A DNA stretch of 64,000 bases, taken from positions 62,001 through 126,000 of the IMG/VR virus record IMGVR_UViG_3300044796_000662. One strand, written 5' to 3'. Of the stretch, positions 22,428-30,538 are shown in pieces. The position numbers and the translations under genes are program-made. Below the pieces are notes generated by a model. It saw nothing but the letters and a program-made list of their open reading frames with translations, was not told the origin of the DNA and searched no databases. Origin of the DNA: a virus. Within the stretch, counting starts at the first letter, position 1. Each line of letters opens with the position of its first letter.

Positions 22428-22661
22428 CTACCCCTCCTGGAATTCCCTCTGGATGTCGGCGAGACAGATGATGTGGTGCTTGCGCAGGAACGCCTCTGCC
22501 TGCCCCGCCGACGCCGCCGCCTGCATTCCCTTGATGCGCGGGTCCTGGACCTTCATGGCCTTTTCCAGGGCCTTGATCATGAGGGAGTGCCACTCGTCGT
22601 GGCTCTTCGGAACCTTGACGCTGGACTTCGGGGGCTTGTTGAGTCGGCGGGCGGCTGCCAT
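22428..22661 (-). CDS. Hypothetical helical protein, 77 aa
   Basis: Basic start (MAAARRLNKPPKSSVKVPKS), then helices rich in Ala/Lys/Gln (LMIKALEKAMKVQDPRIKGMQAAASAGQAEAFLRKHH). Ends at EFQEG-TAG where the preceding bases GAGGGG allow a -1 slip into the frame of the next gene. Start abuts the upstream gene's stop. Confidence 0.75.
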   Translation of the reverse strand: MAAARRLNKPPKSSVKVPKSHDEWHSLMIKALEKAMKVQDPRIKGMQAAASAGQAEAFLRKHHIICLADIQREFQEG

Positions 22662-23090
22662 TCACGTTTCCTCCGGTTGCTTTGGCTCATCCTTCGAGAC
22701 GAAAGCGGAGACCAGTGCGAAGACGGCGTCGTACTCCCCACGGAGCTGGTCCTCGTACTCCAACATCGCTTGCATGAACTCTTCGTCCGATGCCTTGATC
22801 CGCTCCCCGTCACCTTCAATCCAGGCGACAGGAGCGCGACCGTTGCCGGCGTCGATCTGCATGCGCAGAGAGACCGCCCTCTGACGGCGCTGTTCGAAGT
22901 CGAGCACGTCCAGCTCACCGAGAACCTGGACGACCGCCTTCTGGGCATCTTCCAGGTTCTTGTGGAGATCCTTGATCAGGCTGAGCGCCTGCGGAAGAGT
23001 CTCGACCTGCTTCGCCAGCGCCTTCGTGTCGTGCTCTTTGGCCAGTCGCAGCGCTTGCTTCCTGGCGATCTTCCTACCGAACCCGCTCAT
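22662..23090 (-). CDS. Coiled-coil protein, 142 aa
   Basis: Basic N-terminus (RKIARKQALRLAKEHD), long coiled-coil middle, and acidic/Glu-rich end (DEPKQPEET). Contiguous with its neighbours. No family recognised. Confidence 0.75.
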   Translation of the reverse strand: MSGFGRKIARKQALRLAKEHDTKALAKQVETLPQALSLIKDLHKNLEDAQKAVVQVLGELDVLDFEQRRQRAVSLRMQIDAGNGRAPVAWIEGDGERIKASDEEFMQAMLEYEDQLRGEYDAVFALVSAFVSKDEPKQPEET

Positions 23091-23111
23091 TTGTCTGCAT
23101 CTCCATCTGAT

Positions 23112-23558
23112 TCATTCGTCGTCTACGTTGTCGTTGAGGCCGTGCGGCTGCGCTGTTGGGGGCTGACCCGCGAACAAGTCGTAGAACGGGTACGTCCCAG
23201 GCTTGCCCTCCTGGTTCTGCGCATCCTGCTCCATGTCCACCAGCTCTTCGGTAGGCAGAAGAGTCACGTTGGTGGCGAGGTAGCGCAGATACGGATCGCT
23301 TGTGATGGCGAGGAGCTGCCGAGCCGCCATGGGATTGTGCTCCAGTGTGTATACGATCTGCGACGGCTTCATCGTGTCGAGGAGACAGATCCCAGGGCGC
23401 AGCTCATCCCCGGGGTTCGGCCCACGCTCCAACCACATGTTGTTCGTCCGGTCGAGGTCGCACATCGTGCACCACACCGGAGGGTCGCAACCGCACGGCT
23501 TCGGGTTCTCGCATCCGCATCGACGGCGGTACTTGAGGTCTCGGATGTCGTCGGGCAT
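23112..23558 (-). CDS. Cys-rich small protein, 148 aa
   Basis: Start MPDDIRDLKYRRR chosen; earlier codons overlap the previous gene. CGCENPKPCGCDPPVWCTMC is a dense Cys group that could bind one or two metals; the rest is helical with an acidic, Pro-containing end. Unknown function. Confidence 0.75.
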   Translation of the reverse strand: MPDDIRDLKYRRRCGCENPKPCGCDPPVWCTMCDLDRTNNMWLERGPNPGDELRPGICLLDTMKPSQIVYTLEHNPMAARQLLAITSDPYLRYLATNVTLLPTEELVDMEQDAQNQEGKPGTYPFYDLFAGQPPTAQPHGLNDNVDDE

Positions 23559-23559
23559 G

Positions 23560-23844
23560 TCAGTTCTTCTTGCCGAGCCAGTCGATCTGGAAGGTCTTCC
23601 TCCACGTGTGCCCATTCGCGCAGGTCAAGTCGGTCCGTGAGAAGACGTGCGGCTTGCGGCGCTTGAGCGAGGAGTGGAACTTCGTGGCTGGGCCTCCACA
23701 TGACCCACAGGACAAGTGGATCAAGGCGTCATGCAGCTTGTCCCGGAAGTCGGGAGGATTGAGGGTCTCCGTAGCGCCCGCGATCTCCTCGTCCGTGAGG
23801 TCCAGGGAGTTCTCTTCGGGGTATGTCTTGTAATCGAGCGGCAT
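23560..23844 (-). CDS. Zinc-ribbon protein, 94 aa
   Basis: CGSCGG (centre) and a later LTCANGHTWRK give ribbon-like Cys/His spacing. The C-terminus is basic (WLGKKN). One base separates it from the next gene. Confidence 0.75.
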   Translation of the reverse strand: MPLDYKTYPEENSLDLTDEEIAGATETLNPPDFRDKLHDALIHLSCGSCGGPATKFHSSLKRRKPHVFSRTDLTCANGHTWRKTFQIDWLGKKN

Positions 23845-23847
23845 GTA

Positions 23848-24669
23848 CTACCTCACCACCGGCAAACCCTTGGTAGAATTGCGCTTCTTGTCGGCCAGGG
23901 TCTTGTCGGCCGCGTAGCAGTAGGTGCAGCCCATCGTGCAGGTCTCGTTGATCGTGAACGGGTCCACCATGATCGCGCACCCGCACTTCTCGGCAGCCGG
24001 CTTCGGGTCCCCCTCGCATGGGACACAGACACCCTTCGTGATGCTGTGAGCCTTCAAGTCGAACCAGTTCAAGGCTGAGTCGTCGTTGCAGAGTCGGACC
24101 AGCAACCCGCTGTCGTTGCCGATCTCAGTCAACAGTCCAGCAAGGCAAGCGCGGTCCGTGGTGCTCCGAGTCTCCGGCACCATGTCGTTCGGCTGGAGGA
24201 ACGACAGGAAGACGGTCTTGATCTTGGCGGCACCGGCCACGAGGGCGATGCGAGAGAACCGCTCGACGACGTTCTCCACGACTGGAACAGGAGAGAATCG
24301 CCAAGTCACGTTCTCGGCTCCGAAGACCATCACCGCGTCTTCGAGCATCCAGAGGGCGTCCTTGAGCAGCGGTGCCCCCTTCTCGACCTCTTCCCAGCCC
24401 GTGATGGTCATGTGAACCTTGACCTGGTAGGGCTTGAGCAGGTGGCGATCGAGAAGCAGGTTGCGGGGGTCCTTGGTCCAGAAGACAAGCGAGTGGGTGT
24501 CCTCCGGCTTCAGCGACCAACGCTCGGGAACCGCCGTCCGGGGGTCGAACGCTTCCATCTGGCCCGCGTTGAGGGACGCCTTGAACCACTCCCATTTGGC
24601 CGCGGGCAGGTCTGTCCAGCGCGACAGACTGTAAGGTACCGCTTCCAAACGTCCGGATCGAATGAGCAT
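23848..24669 (-). CDS. DUF1848-family (radical-SAM-like) protein, 273 aa
   Basis: Matches the DUF1848 layout: SRWTDLPA near the N-terminus, HSLVFWTKDPRNLL, a WRFSPVPV strand, IKTVFLSFLQP, and near the C-terminus CGC..CTMGCTYCYA, a CxxxCxxC iron-sulfur-type motif. Family members are suspected SPL-like radical SAM enzymes, possibly acting on nucleic acids; the reaction is unknown. A CCGGTGTAAGGGG element precedes its ATG. Confidence 0.85.
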   Translation of the reverse strand: MLIRSGRLEAVPYSLSRWTDLPAAKWEWFKASLNAGQMEAFDPRTAVPERWSLKPEDTHSLVFWTKDPRNLLLDRHLLKPYQVKVHMTITGWEEVEKGAPLLKDALWMLEDAVMVFGAENVTWRFSPVPVVENVVERFSRIALVAGAAKIKTVFLSFLQPNDMVPETRSTTDRACLAGLLTEIGNDSGLLVRLCNDDSALNWFDLKAHSITKGVCVPCEGDPKPAAEKCGCAIMVDPFTINETCTMGCTYCYAADKTLADKKRNSTKGLPVVR

Positions 24670-24677
24670 CCTGGCGA

Positions 24678-24690
24678 CCCCTTACACCGG
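24678..24690 (-). promoter_or_regulatory. CCGGTGTAAGGGG element
   Basis: 8 bases before the ATG at 24669; full-length member of the twelve-copy family. Confidence 0.6.
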
Positions 24691-24698
24691 GTCGGGGG

Positions 24699-25607
24699 TC
24701 ATTCAGCCTCGGCAGCGGCCTCCAAAGCCTCCTGGACCGTCTCGGGCTCCAGTTCCTTCAGCTCCTTGGCGACAGCGGCCGCGATCAACATCTGGAAGAC
24801 CTCATCCGGATCCACGTGATCCGACTTCTGGTCCTGCGTCGCGATTCGCTCCATCAGCTCGGAGAACAGCTCAATCGAGTGGTGCCCGATGTGAGCGATC
24901 TCCTCGAACGTCGGTAGGTGCTCCAGACGCTTGACCACGGCTTTGATGGCGATCTTCTTGGCCGTGCTCGAAATGAACGAGCCCATGACGCCCTTGGCCA
25001 GGAGACCCGCTCCGGCGCCGATCCCCGCCCCGAGCGCCCCTGCGGCCGTAGCGATGGCAACGTGAGTCGCCACCTTGCGGAACGCCGCCTTCTGGTGCTT
25101 GGACATCGGCTTGCCCTTCATCCAAGCGCTGACACCCTGCCCGGCCTCCTTGAACTCGTGGACCTCTTCCTTGGCGGCGTCCCAGGCGTTCTTGACGAAC
25201 TTGGTGGGCGCTTCCGTGATGGACTTGTGCGCCGACATGAGGGTCTTGAAGCGGAACTCCTCGTCGTGGACGAACTTCTGGACCTTCTCGGGGGCCGACG
25301 CCAAGAAGGACTTGGCCTTCGAGGACAGGCCCTTCATGACGTCCTTCCAAGACGACTTGGGCTTCTTGTCCTTGTGCTCGTCCTTGTGCTCGTGCTCGTG
25401 CTCGTGCTCGTCCTTGGCCTCACCCTCCGGCTTCTTCTCGTGCTCGCCCGGCTTCTTGACCGTGTGCTTGCTCTTGTCCGCGTCGGGGTGGTCGTGGAGG
25501 TACTTCTTCAGCGCCTCAGGCGAAGAGAACTCGAACGCTCGCTGGTATCGCGCGGCCACCCGCAGCGACAACCCCAGCTCGATTGCCCAACGCCCCGACG
25601 CGTTCAT
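24699..25607 (-). CDS. RVAAR-tagged protein with membrane-like segment, 302 aa
   Basis: Start MNASGRWAIELGLS chosen; earlier codons overlap the neighbour. Starts with LSLRVAARYQRAF. Then EALKKYLHDHPDAD, a Glu/His/Lys repeat tract (EHEHEHEHKDEHKDK), a basic helical domain (LSSKAKSFLASAPEKVQKFV), and a Gly/Ala hydrophobic segment (TAAGALGAGIGAGAGLLAKG) that could insert in or cross a membrane. Acidic end. Probably a virion or ejected internal protein, by analogy with large phages; not proven. Confidence 0.8.
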   Translation of the reverse strand: MNASGRWAIELGLSLRVAARYQRAFEFSSPEALKKYLHDHPDADKSKHTVKKPGEHEKKPEGEAKDEHEHEHEHKDEHKDKKPKSSWKDVMKGLSSKAKSFLASAPEKVQKFVHDEEFRFKTLMSAHKSITEAPTKFVKNAWDAAKEEVHEFKEAGQGVSAWMKGKPMSKHQKAAFRKVATHVAIATAAGALGAGIGAGAGLLAKGVMGSFISSTAKKIAIKAVVKRLEHLPTFEEIAHIGHHSIELFSELMERIATQDQKSDHVDPDEVFQMLIAAAVAKELKELEPETVQEALEAAAEAE

Positions 25608-25996
25608 CGGCGGTAGGTCTTGGCGAAGTGGCTGGACATCGGCTTCCCGTTCTCTTCCGCCGGCATGGGCGTGTCCGTGGGGATGATGTTGTCCATTCCT
25701 TCCTTCTTGCCGCCGGGCGTGTCGCCCTTGTTCTTCATGGACCAGGCCAGAGCCCAAGGGTTGTCGATCTCGTCATGCTTCTTCATCTTCTTGACGGTGT
25801 TCTCCCAACCGGGGGGCGCCACCGCGACCTGATCCATCTCGCCAGCCATGGGGGTCGGCCGAGAGATCGAAGCCTCTTCGTCGGCCTCCATCTCGGCATC
25901 GACGTACTCCGCCAGGTGCTCTTCGAGCAGGGGATTCTGCGCCTTCTTTTCCAGGAAACGCGCTGCTACACGTGCCGAAAGGGCCAGCTTGCTCAT
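25604..25996 (-). CDS. RVAAR-tagged small protein, 130 aa
   Basis: MSKLALSARVAARFLEKK, an acidic linker, then a compact motif PPGWENTVKKMKKHDEIDNP followed by WALAWSMKNKG, which I associate with an uncharacterised phage family, and a basic end (SSHFAKTYRR). Overlaps its downstream neighbour by 4 bases. Confidence 0.8.
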   Translation of the reverse strand: MSKLALSARVAARFLEKKAQNPLLEEHLAEYVDAEMEADEEASISRPTPMAGEMDQVAVAPPGWENTVKKMKKHDEIDNPWALAWSMKNKGDTPGGKKEGMDNIIPTDTPMPAEENGKPMSSHFAKTYRR

Positions 25997-26016
25997 GGGG
26001 CTACCACTCCTCGGGC

Positions 26017-26029
26017 ATAGAAGGACTAG
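26017..26029 (-). repeat. 13-base repeat ATAGAAGGACTAG, copy 2
   Basis: Identical to 18503-18515, and again lies between a stop codon and the next minus-strand start. Confidence 0.4.
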
Positions 26030-26754
26030 ACAAGCCCGTCCTCATCCAGCGCGCGGTAAACGGCCTTGAGGATGAGTGCCTTGTTCTGGGGCGTCAGGTG
26101 GTCCCGGATCTGGCGCCACTTGGGGAGCATGTCCAACACCTTGTTGACGAACTCCTGGGGAGAGGCGTGCGGCATCACGCGCTTGCGGTAGCCGGGGGCG
26201 ATGTTCCGCAGGTTGTCCACGATTTGCTGCATGTACGCGCGGACCTCGTGGGGCGAGTTGTAGTACCTGTCCGCGCTCTCCGGATCGGAGAGCACTGCAC
26301 TCTCCTGGACCAGGTCCTTGTGCGAGTGGTACCACCACTCGGCAGCATGCGTGAGTTCGTGGATCAGGTCGTTGAAGATGAGGTTCGACAGCGTGTGCGT
26401 GTCCACGTAATCGCCGTAGGTCTTGCTTCCGTTCAGACGGATCACAAGGTGTAGGTCCCCATCTTCGAGCAGGTCTGCCCTACGGATGTACGCGCCCGTG
26501 ATGAGCTGGTCGCTTTGGGAAGGCTCCGACGAGAAGGCGCCGTCGATGCGCATATCGTCCCCCCGCACGGACTTGATCTTCCAGGACCATGCGAGAACCT
26601 GAGAGTCGTGCCCAAGCTGCATGTCCTGCGGCTGGCGGCGGCAGTGGTCCTCAACCTTCTTGCCCAGCTCCTCGGCGAGCTGACGGATCTCACCCTTGTC
26701 CAGGGGGATCGGCCGGGTCGCGTACCGTGCGGCTACACGTAGGGTGAGCGTCAC
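26026..26754 (-). CDS. RVAAR-tagged metallopeptidase-like protein (HELTH), 242 aa
   Basis: MTLTLRVAARYATRPIPLDKG, then mixed alpha/beta sequence, HELTH (132-136) in LIHELTHAAEW, and HEVRAYMQQIVD and DHLTPQNKALILKAVY blocks that are shared with the N-terminal domain of the 750-aa protein at 9385. Clearly a paralogue. Third metal ligand is not obvious from sequence alone; peptidase activity inferred. Confidence 0.82.
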   Translation of the reverse strand: MTLTLRVAARYATRPIPLDKGEIRQLAEELGKKVEDHCRRQPQDMQLGHDSQVLAWSWKIKSVRGDDMRIDGAFSSEPSQSDQLITGAYIRRADLLEDGDLHLVIRLNGSKTYGDYVDTHTLSNLIFNDLIHELTHAAEWWYHSHKDLVQESAVLSDPESADRYYNSPHEVRAYMQQIVDNLRNIAPGYRKRVMPHASPQEFVNKVLDMLPKWRQIRDHLTPQNKALILKAVYRALDEDGLV

Positions 26755-26768
26755 AAGGAAGAGGCGAG

Positions 26769-26780
26769 ATAGGAAGACTA
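26769..26780 (-). repeat. Near copy of the 13-base repeat (ATAGGAAGACTA)
   Basis: Differs from ATAGAAGGACTA by local transposed bases; same position between a stop and a start. Confidence 0.3.
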
Positions 26781-28061
26781 CGCGCGGGCCTTCAGAGTCC
26801 GACGCCCATCGACGATGATCGGCACTCCCTTACCCGTGATCACGTCGGCCGTGATGCGGATGCTCGCGATGTCCATGCTTGGACCATCGTAGGCGTAGGG
26901 TGCGAGAGTCTCCTCCAGGATCGAACGGAGCCCACGCGCTCCCGTGGGTCGGCGCTTCGCCTCCTGGCCGATGGCCAGGAGAGCATCCGTGTCGAACTGC
27001 AAGTCGATGTCGTCCATGGCGAAGAGCGCCTGGTACTGCTTCACGAGGGCGTTCTTCGGCTCCGTGAGCACCTTGACCATGTCCTCGTCAGACAGCTCCA
27101 GCGTGCTCGTAACGATGGGCAGACGGCCGAGCATCTCGGGGATGATCCCGAACTCCAAGATGTCCTCGCCCTTGACCTCCGTGTAGACCTCGTTGAGCGT
27201 GAGCTTGCGCCGCTTCGTGTCCTCCGAGCCGAAGCCGAGCCGCGAGGACTTGTTCACCCGCTGCTCTACCACCTCGTCGATGCCCGCGAAGCTGCCCGCA
27301 GCAACGAACAGGATGTTGGTCGTATCGAGCACGTCCACGTTCGAGCGCACCTCGCCGTTGGGGCCTACAGACGTCACGGACACGTTCTTGCCCATCCCAC
27401 GCGTGACGGGCACAGAGCAGCCTTCCAAGGTCCGCAGCATGCCTTGCTGGACGCCTTCGCCCGTGATGTCGCGGTAACCGGAGGCGGAACGTCCGCTCTT
27501 GCGGGCGATCTTGTCGAATTCGTCGAGCAAGATGATGCCCCACTCGGCGCGCTGGATGTCCCCGCCGGCGTTCTGGACGAGCCCGCGAAGCATGTCGTCC
27601 GCGTCGTCGCCCACGTAGCCTTGCTGCGTCAGCCGGGTGCAGTCCTGCGTGTAGAACGGGACCTTCAGAAGCTCGCTGATCGCCCTGAACGTCTCGGTCT
27701 TGCCCGAGCCAGTGGGGCCGAGGATCAGCATGTTGGACTTCTGGACCTTGATCGAGCCCGCCTTCTTGGCCCGAGCCGCGTCCCTACGCTTGAAGTGGTG
27801 GTAGACCGCGGTGGAGACCGCCCTCTTCAGCCTTTCCTGCGCGATGATGTGCTCGTCGAGGTACGCCTTGATCTGATGGGGCGTCCCAAGGACGGGCTCC
27901 CGCTTCTTGTCGCCCTTGGGGGCCGACTGCTCGATGAGGTTCGAGGCTCCTTCCACGCACGTCTCGCAGATGTAGACGCCGTTGCCCTTGATCAGGCGGT
28001 TGTTGGGGACCTCGTTCTTCTCGGACCCACAGAAAGAGCACACCTCGTGGTCGGTCGGCAT
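26778..28061 (-). CDS. clpX: ClpX-type AAA+ unfoldase
   Basis: Unfolds proteins and, in bacteria, feeds them to ClpP. All parts are present in 427 aa: zinc-binding domain (C8, C11, C32, C35), Walker A GPTGSGKT (115-122), pore loop GYVG (148-151), Walker B IILLDE (176-181), the ClpP-docking IGF loop as LGFG (275-278), Arg finger near EMLGR (313) and sensor-2 GARGLR (374-379). No ClpP gene is seen in the window, so it may use host ClpP or act alone. A CCGGTGTAAGGG element precedes it. Confidence 0.95.
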   Translation of the reverse strand: MPTDHEVCSFCGSEKNEVPNNRLIKGNGVYICETCVEGASNLIEQSAPKGDKKREPVLGTPHQIKAYLDEHIIAQERLKRAVSTAVYHHFKRRDAARAKKAGSIKVQKSNMLILGPTGSGKTETFRAISELLKVPFYTQDCTRLTQQGYVGDDADDMLRGLVQNAGGDIQRAEWGIILLDEFDKIARKSGRSASGYRDITGEGVQQGMLRTLEGCSVPVTRGMGKNVSVTSVGPNGEVRSNVDVLDTTNILFVAAGSFAGIDEVVEQRVNKSSRLGFGSEDTKRRKLTLNEVYTEVKGEDILEFGIIPEMLGRLPIVTSTLELSDEDMVKVLTEPKNALVKQYQALFAMDDIDLQFDTDALLAIGQEAKRRPTGARGLRSILEETLAPYAYDGPSMDIASIRITADVITGKGVPIIVDGRRTLKARA

Positions 28062-28067
28062 CAGCCG

Positions 28068-28079
28068 CCCTTACACCGG
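28068..28079 (-). promoter_or_regulatory. CCGGTGTAAGGG element before clpX
   Basis: 6 bases before the ATG at 28061 and 1 base from the TAG of the preceding gene (28081). Confidence 0.58.
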
Positions 28080-28080
28080 G

Positions 28081-28665
28081 CTAGCAGTCTACCAGCACCC
28101 CATCCGTCAGAAACGCGTGGTAGCCGGGGTACTTACCGCGAGCGGGGATGAGGATGCTCGGCCGTACGGTGATCTTGGGGATCGTGCCGGTACGCGTCCA
28201 AGGCGTGCCATCCGAGGAGGACAGGTCCGGCATCCACTGACCGCCTGGGGTCATGATGCATAGGCACTTGCCATCCGGACCTCGATGGTCCATCGGGAAC
28301 CAAGGACAGTCCCACATTGCGCCCACGGGAGCGTCACGCAAGGTGATCTCCTCTTCGACGCCAGGGCGGTGATAGAGCACTTCCGGGAAGACCTGCCAGT
28401 GGTCCTCTTCCACGAAGACGTAGTCGCAGTCGTCGCACTTCTGCGGCCAGCGCGGATCGTCATGGGCGGGCATGGCATCTTCAGGGAACGGGGCCAAGGT
28501 ACCGTGCTCCGAGAAGACTGCTTGAACGGTGCCAAAGGGCGCATGTCCGTTGTGGTAGCCGAATCGACCGGGGCACTTGTCCTTGTCGTCAGAGCCTCTG
28601 TATCGCCGAAGCTGCTCACGGACGAAGCCCGTTTGCTCGATGAGAAAGCACTCGATCTGACTCAC
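28081..28665 (-). CDS. Hypothetical Cys/Trp-rich protein, 194 aa
   Basis: Contains CDDCDYVF, an MWDCPWFP segment, a C-rich turn (GKCLCIMTPGG), TVRPSILI and an aromatic YHAFLTDGVLVDC end. The order PSI..HxFxTDG resembles small phage proteins of the DUF6527 type, low certainty. Stop lies directly next to the clpX promoter element. Confidence 0.75.
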   Translation of the reverse strand: MSQIECFLIEQTGFVREQLRRYRGSDDKDKCPGRFGYHNGHAPFGTVQAVFSEHGTLAPFPEDAMPAHDDPRWPQKCDDCDYVFVEEDHWQVFPEVLYHRPGVEEEITLRDAPVGAMWDCPWFPMDHRGPDGKCLCIMTPGGQWMPDLSSSDGTPWTRTGTIPKITVRPSILIPARGKYPGYHAFLTDGVLVDC

Positions 28666-28961
28666 GACTCTTCTCCCCCCTCAGGGACCATCCCACGAAC
28701 CTTGATCTCGGCGGCGAGTTGCTTCTTCACCGCTTCGACCTGCTCGGGAACCATCACCGTCTTCGCGAGGTGACGTGCCCTGTAGTCTTCGCCGTCAGCA
28801 AGCGCACGAAAGTACGCCTTGGCGATGATGCTCTCGAAGGAGTTGTCAGGGAGCTTCGCTACGAGCCTTGCCGCCGCATCGCGCACCTCTGGCCCGCTCA
28901 AGATGACGAGCTTCTCGGCGATCCTGTTGAGGACGCGCTCTGCGGTGCTGGACGTCTTCAC
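28662..28961 (-). CDS. Hypothetical helical protein, 99 aa
   Basis: MKTSSTAERVLNRIAEKL is a distant variant of the RVAAR-type N-terminus. The rest is helical and charged. Overlaps the nitrilase gene's end by 4 bases. Confidence 0.75.
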   Translation of the reverse strand: MKTSSTAERVLNRIAEKLVILSGPEVRDAAARLVAKLPDNSFESIIAKAYFRALADGEDYRARHLAKTVMVPEQVEAVKKQLAAEIKVRGMVPEGGEES

Positions 28962-29779
28962 GACTCGCTCTTGCCCTTCGTGATCTCGCCGTAGACGATG
29001 CAGTCCTCGTTCCAGACGACACCCTGGCAGTGGACCTTGCCGCCCGGCTCGACGATGCAGATGCCGCCCTCACCGAAGTCGTTGCAGGTCTCCTTGCCGT
29101 AGCGGTTGGAGACTACCAGCGTGGCCCTGTTGTCCTTAGCGAACTCCATCCAGGACACGGCCGGAAAGCCACCGTCACCCCAGTTCGCGCTGAAGCAGAC
29201 CACGTCTGCGTCCCCTGGCTCGTAGAAGGACTTCCACTCAGAGTCTTTCTTGTCCCGGATGTCCCGGCAGATGAGGAGCCCGATCTTCCACTCTTCGCCG
29301 CCGATGGTCGTTCGCACGACCGGGGGGTTACTCTGCCCTCCGGTCGCCCAGATGAAGTCGTTACCCCACAGGTTGATCTTGCGTACGGTCTCGTAGTAGA
29401 TGCCCGCGATGCTGGGGTCTTCGGGGTTCTGCTCTATGAACATCTGCGAGTTGTAGAGCTTGCCCGTACCCTCGTCCTTCTCGACGAACCCCCAAACGAT
29501 CTTGACCCCCAGGCGCATCGCCATCTGCGCCATGAAGCCGATTGACCAGCCACGCTGCGCGAGTGCCATGGGCTCTTCTTGCTTCAAGAGCGAGGGCACC
29601 TCCGCAAAGGGCTCGGCCTCTTCGGTGCTCATGAACGAGTAGCCGGTCGTGACCAGCTCGGGCAGCACAATGAGCTGCGCGCCGTTCTCGGCCGCTTCGA
29701 TGATGAGGCGTCCAACCCGCTGGAGATTCTCCTTGGGCTTCTTGAACGCAGGGGCGAACTGTACCGCAGCTACCTTCAC
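28958..29779 (-). CDS. Carbon-nitrogen hydrolase (nitrilase superfamily), 273 aa
   Basis: Hydrolyses an amide or nitrile using a Glu-Lys-Cys triad, all visible: E41 in LPELVTTGY, K134 in ETVRKINLWG, C171 in GLLICRDIRD. The length equals a stand-alone amidase. Substrate unknown; candidates include N-carbamoyl compounds, formamide-type amides or glutamine for an amidotransferase. With NadV in the same genome an NAD-related deamidation is thinkable but unsupported. Confidence 0.92.
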   Translation of the reverse strand: MKVAAVQFAPAFKKPKENLQRVGRLIIEAAENGAQLIVLPELVTTGYSFMSTEEAEPFAEVPSLLKQEEPMALAQRGWSIGFMAQMAMRLGVKIVWGFVEKDEGTGKLYNSQMFIEQNPEDPSIAGIYYETVRKINLWGNDFIWATGGQSNPPVVRTTIGGEEWKIGLLICRDIRDKKDSEWKSFYEPGDADVVCFSANWGDGGFPAVSWMEFAKDNRATLVVSNRYGKETCNDFGEGGICIVEPGGKVHCQGVVWNEDCIVYGEITKGKSES

Positions 29780-29809
29780 GTAGTCTGCGAACTATCGAAG
29801 GAAATGTAG

Positions 29810-30202
29810 CTAAGCCGCCTCGAACTGTGCCGCCCACGACTCCGTGCGAGTGCCCCGATACTCGCGGAAATGCCCGGGTATTGGGGTGAGGTGCATCGGC
29901 GTCCCAGGCACCCTTCCACCCCGGTTGATGCTCGGCTGCCAGAGCAGGTACGACCCCAGGCCAGGCCCTACAACTCGACGACCAGCACGGAGCAAACGGT
30001 TCAGGATCGGGAAGGGATTGATCAGGTCAGCCCGGAACCTCACGTAGTCCCGACCGCCGACGTCGATGATGTCAAGGGTGTCGAGTCTGCGGAACAGAAC
30101 CCTCGCCTCAGAAGCGGTTCTGAGTACCTCAGCAGCTAGCTGATGTGGCGTCTCATGCCGTCGAAGTTGGACGGCGAAGAACGATTCTGTATGCGGCTCC
30201 AT
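29810..30202 (-). CDS. Hypothetical protein, 130 aa
   Basis: Arg-rich, mixed alpha/beta sequence (LFRRLDTLDIIDVGGRDYVRF, LLRAGRRVVGPGLGSYLL). ATG at 30202 after an 82-base gap in which I see no clear promoter. No family recognised. Confidence 0.65.
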   Translation of the reverse strand: MEPHTESFFAVQLRRHETPHQLAAEVLRTASEARVLFRRLDTLDIIDVGGRDYVRFRADLINPFPILNRLLRAGRRVVGPGLGSYLLWQPSINRGGRVPGTPMHLTPIPGHFREYRGTRTESWAAQFEAA

Positions 30203-30284
30203 GGCTCACGAGACTCGGCGTCTCCCTTTGCGTGTATCGTAACTGGGTTCACCAACGTGGGCCATGAAGAAGACTAGCGAGCTG

Positions 30285-30536
30285 TCACTTTGGTGTTCTG
30301 TTTCTACACGGCGCAGCAGGACCCATGATGTTGCGGAAACAGGAGCAGCAGACGTAGGCGGTCAGGTTGTGTCGCGGAAACGGCGTAGGGTCGTCGTACG
30401 GGATCTCCTCGCCGACCTTGTGCGTAGCATCTCGCAAGGTGCCAGAAGCTATCGCGCACACGTTGCACTTCTCCCCTCGGCACGAAGCCGAAACGAAGTG
30501 ATCGCACGAGCACGGGGGCACGAGGTGGTGCGTCAT
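30285..30536 (-). CDS. Cys-rich small protein, 83 aa
   Basis: CSCDHFVSASCRGEKCNVC and CCSCFRN provide many possible ligands; probably a metal-binding knuckle. Two bases from the thyX stop. Confidence 0.7.
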   Translation of the reverse strand: MTHHLVPPCSCDHFVSASCRGEKCNVCAIASGTLRDATHKVGEEIPYDDPTPFPRHNLTAYVCCSCFRNIMGPAAPCRNRTPK

Positions 30537-30538
30537 AG

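Noticed and set aside
25383-25425. GTGCTC tandem-like repeat suspected as non-coding repeat
   Set aside because: It encodes the Glu/His/Lys tract of the 302-aa protein in frame, so it is protein low complexity.
26265-26276. GAGTTGTAGTAC, similar to the second promoter box
   Set aside because: No GTTGATTC at the right distance and located inside the metallopeptidase-like gene.
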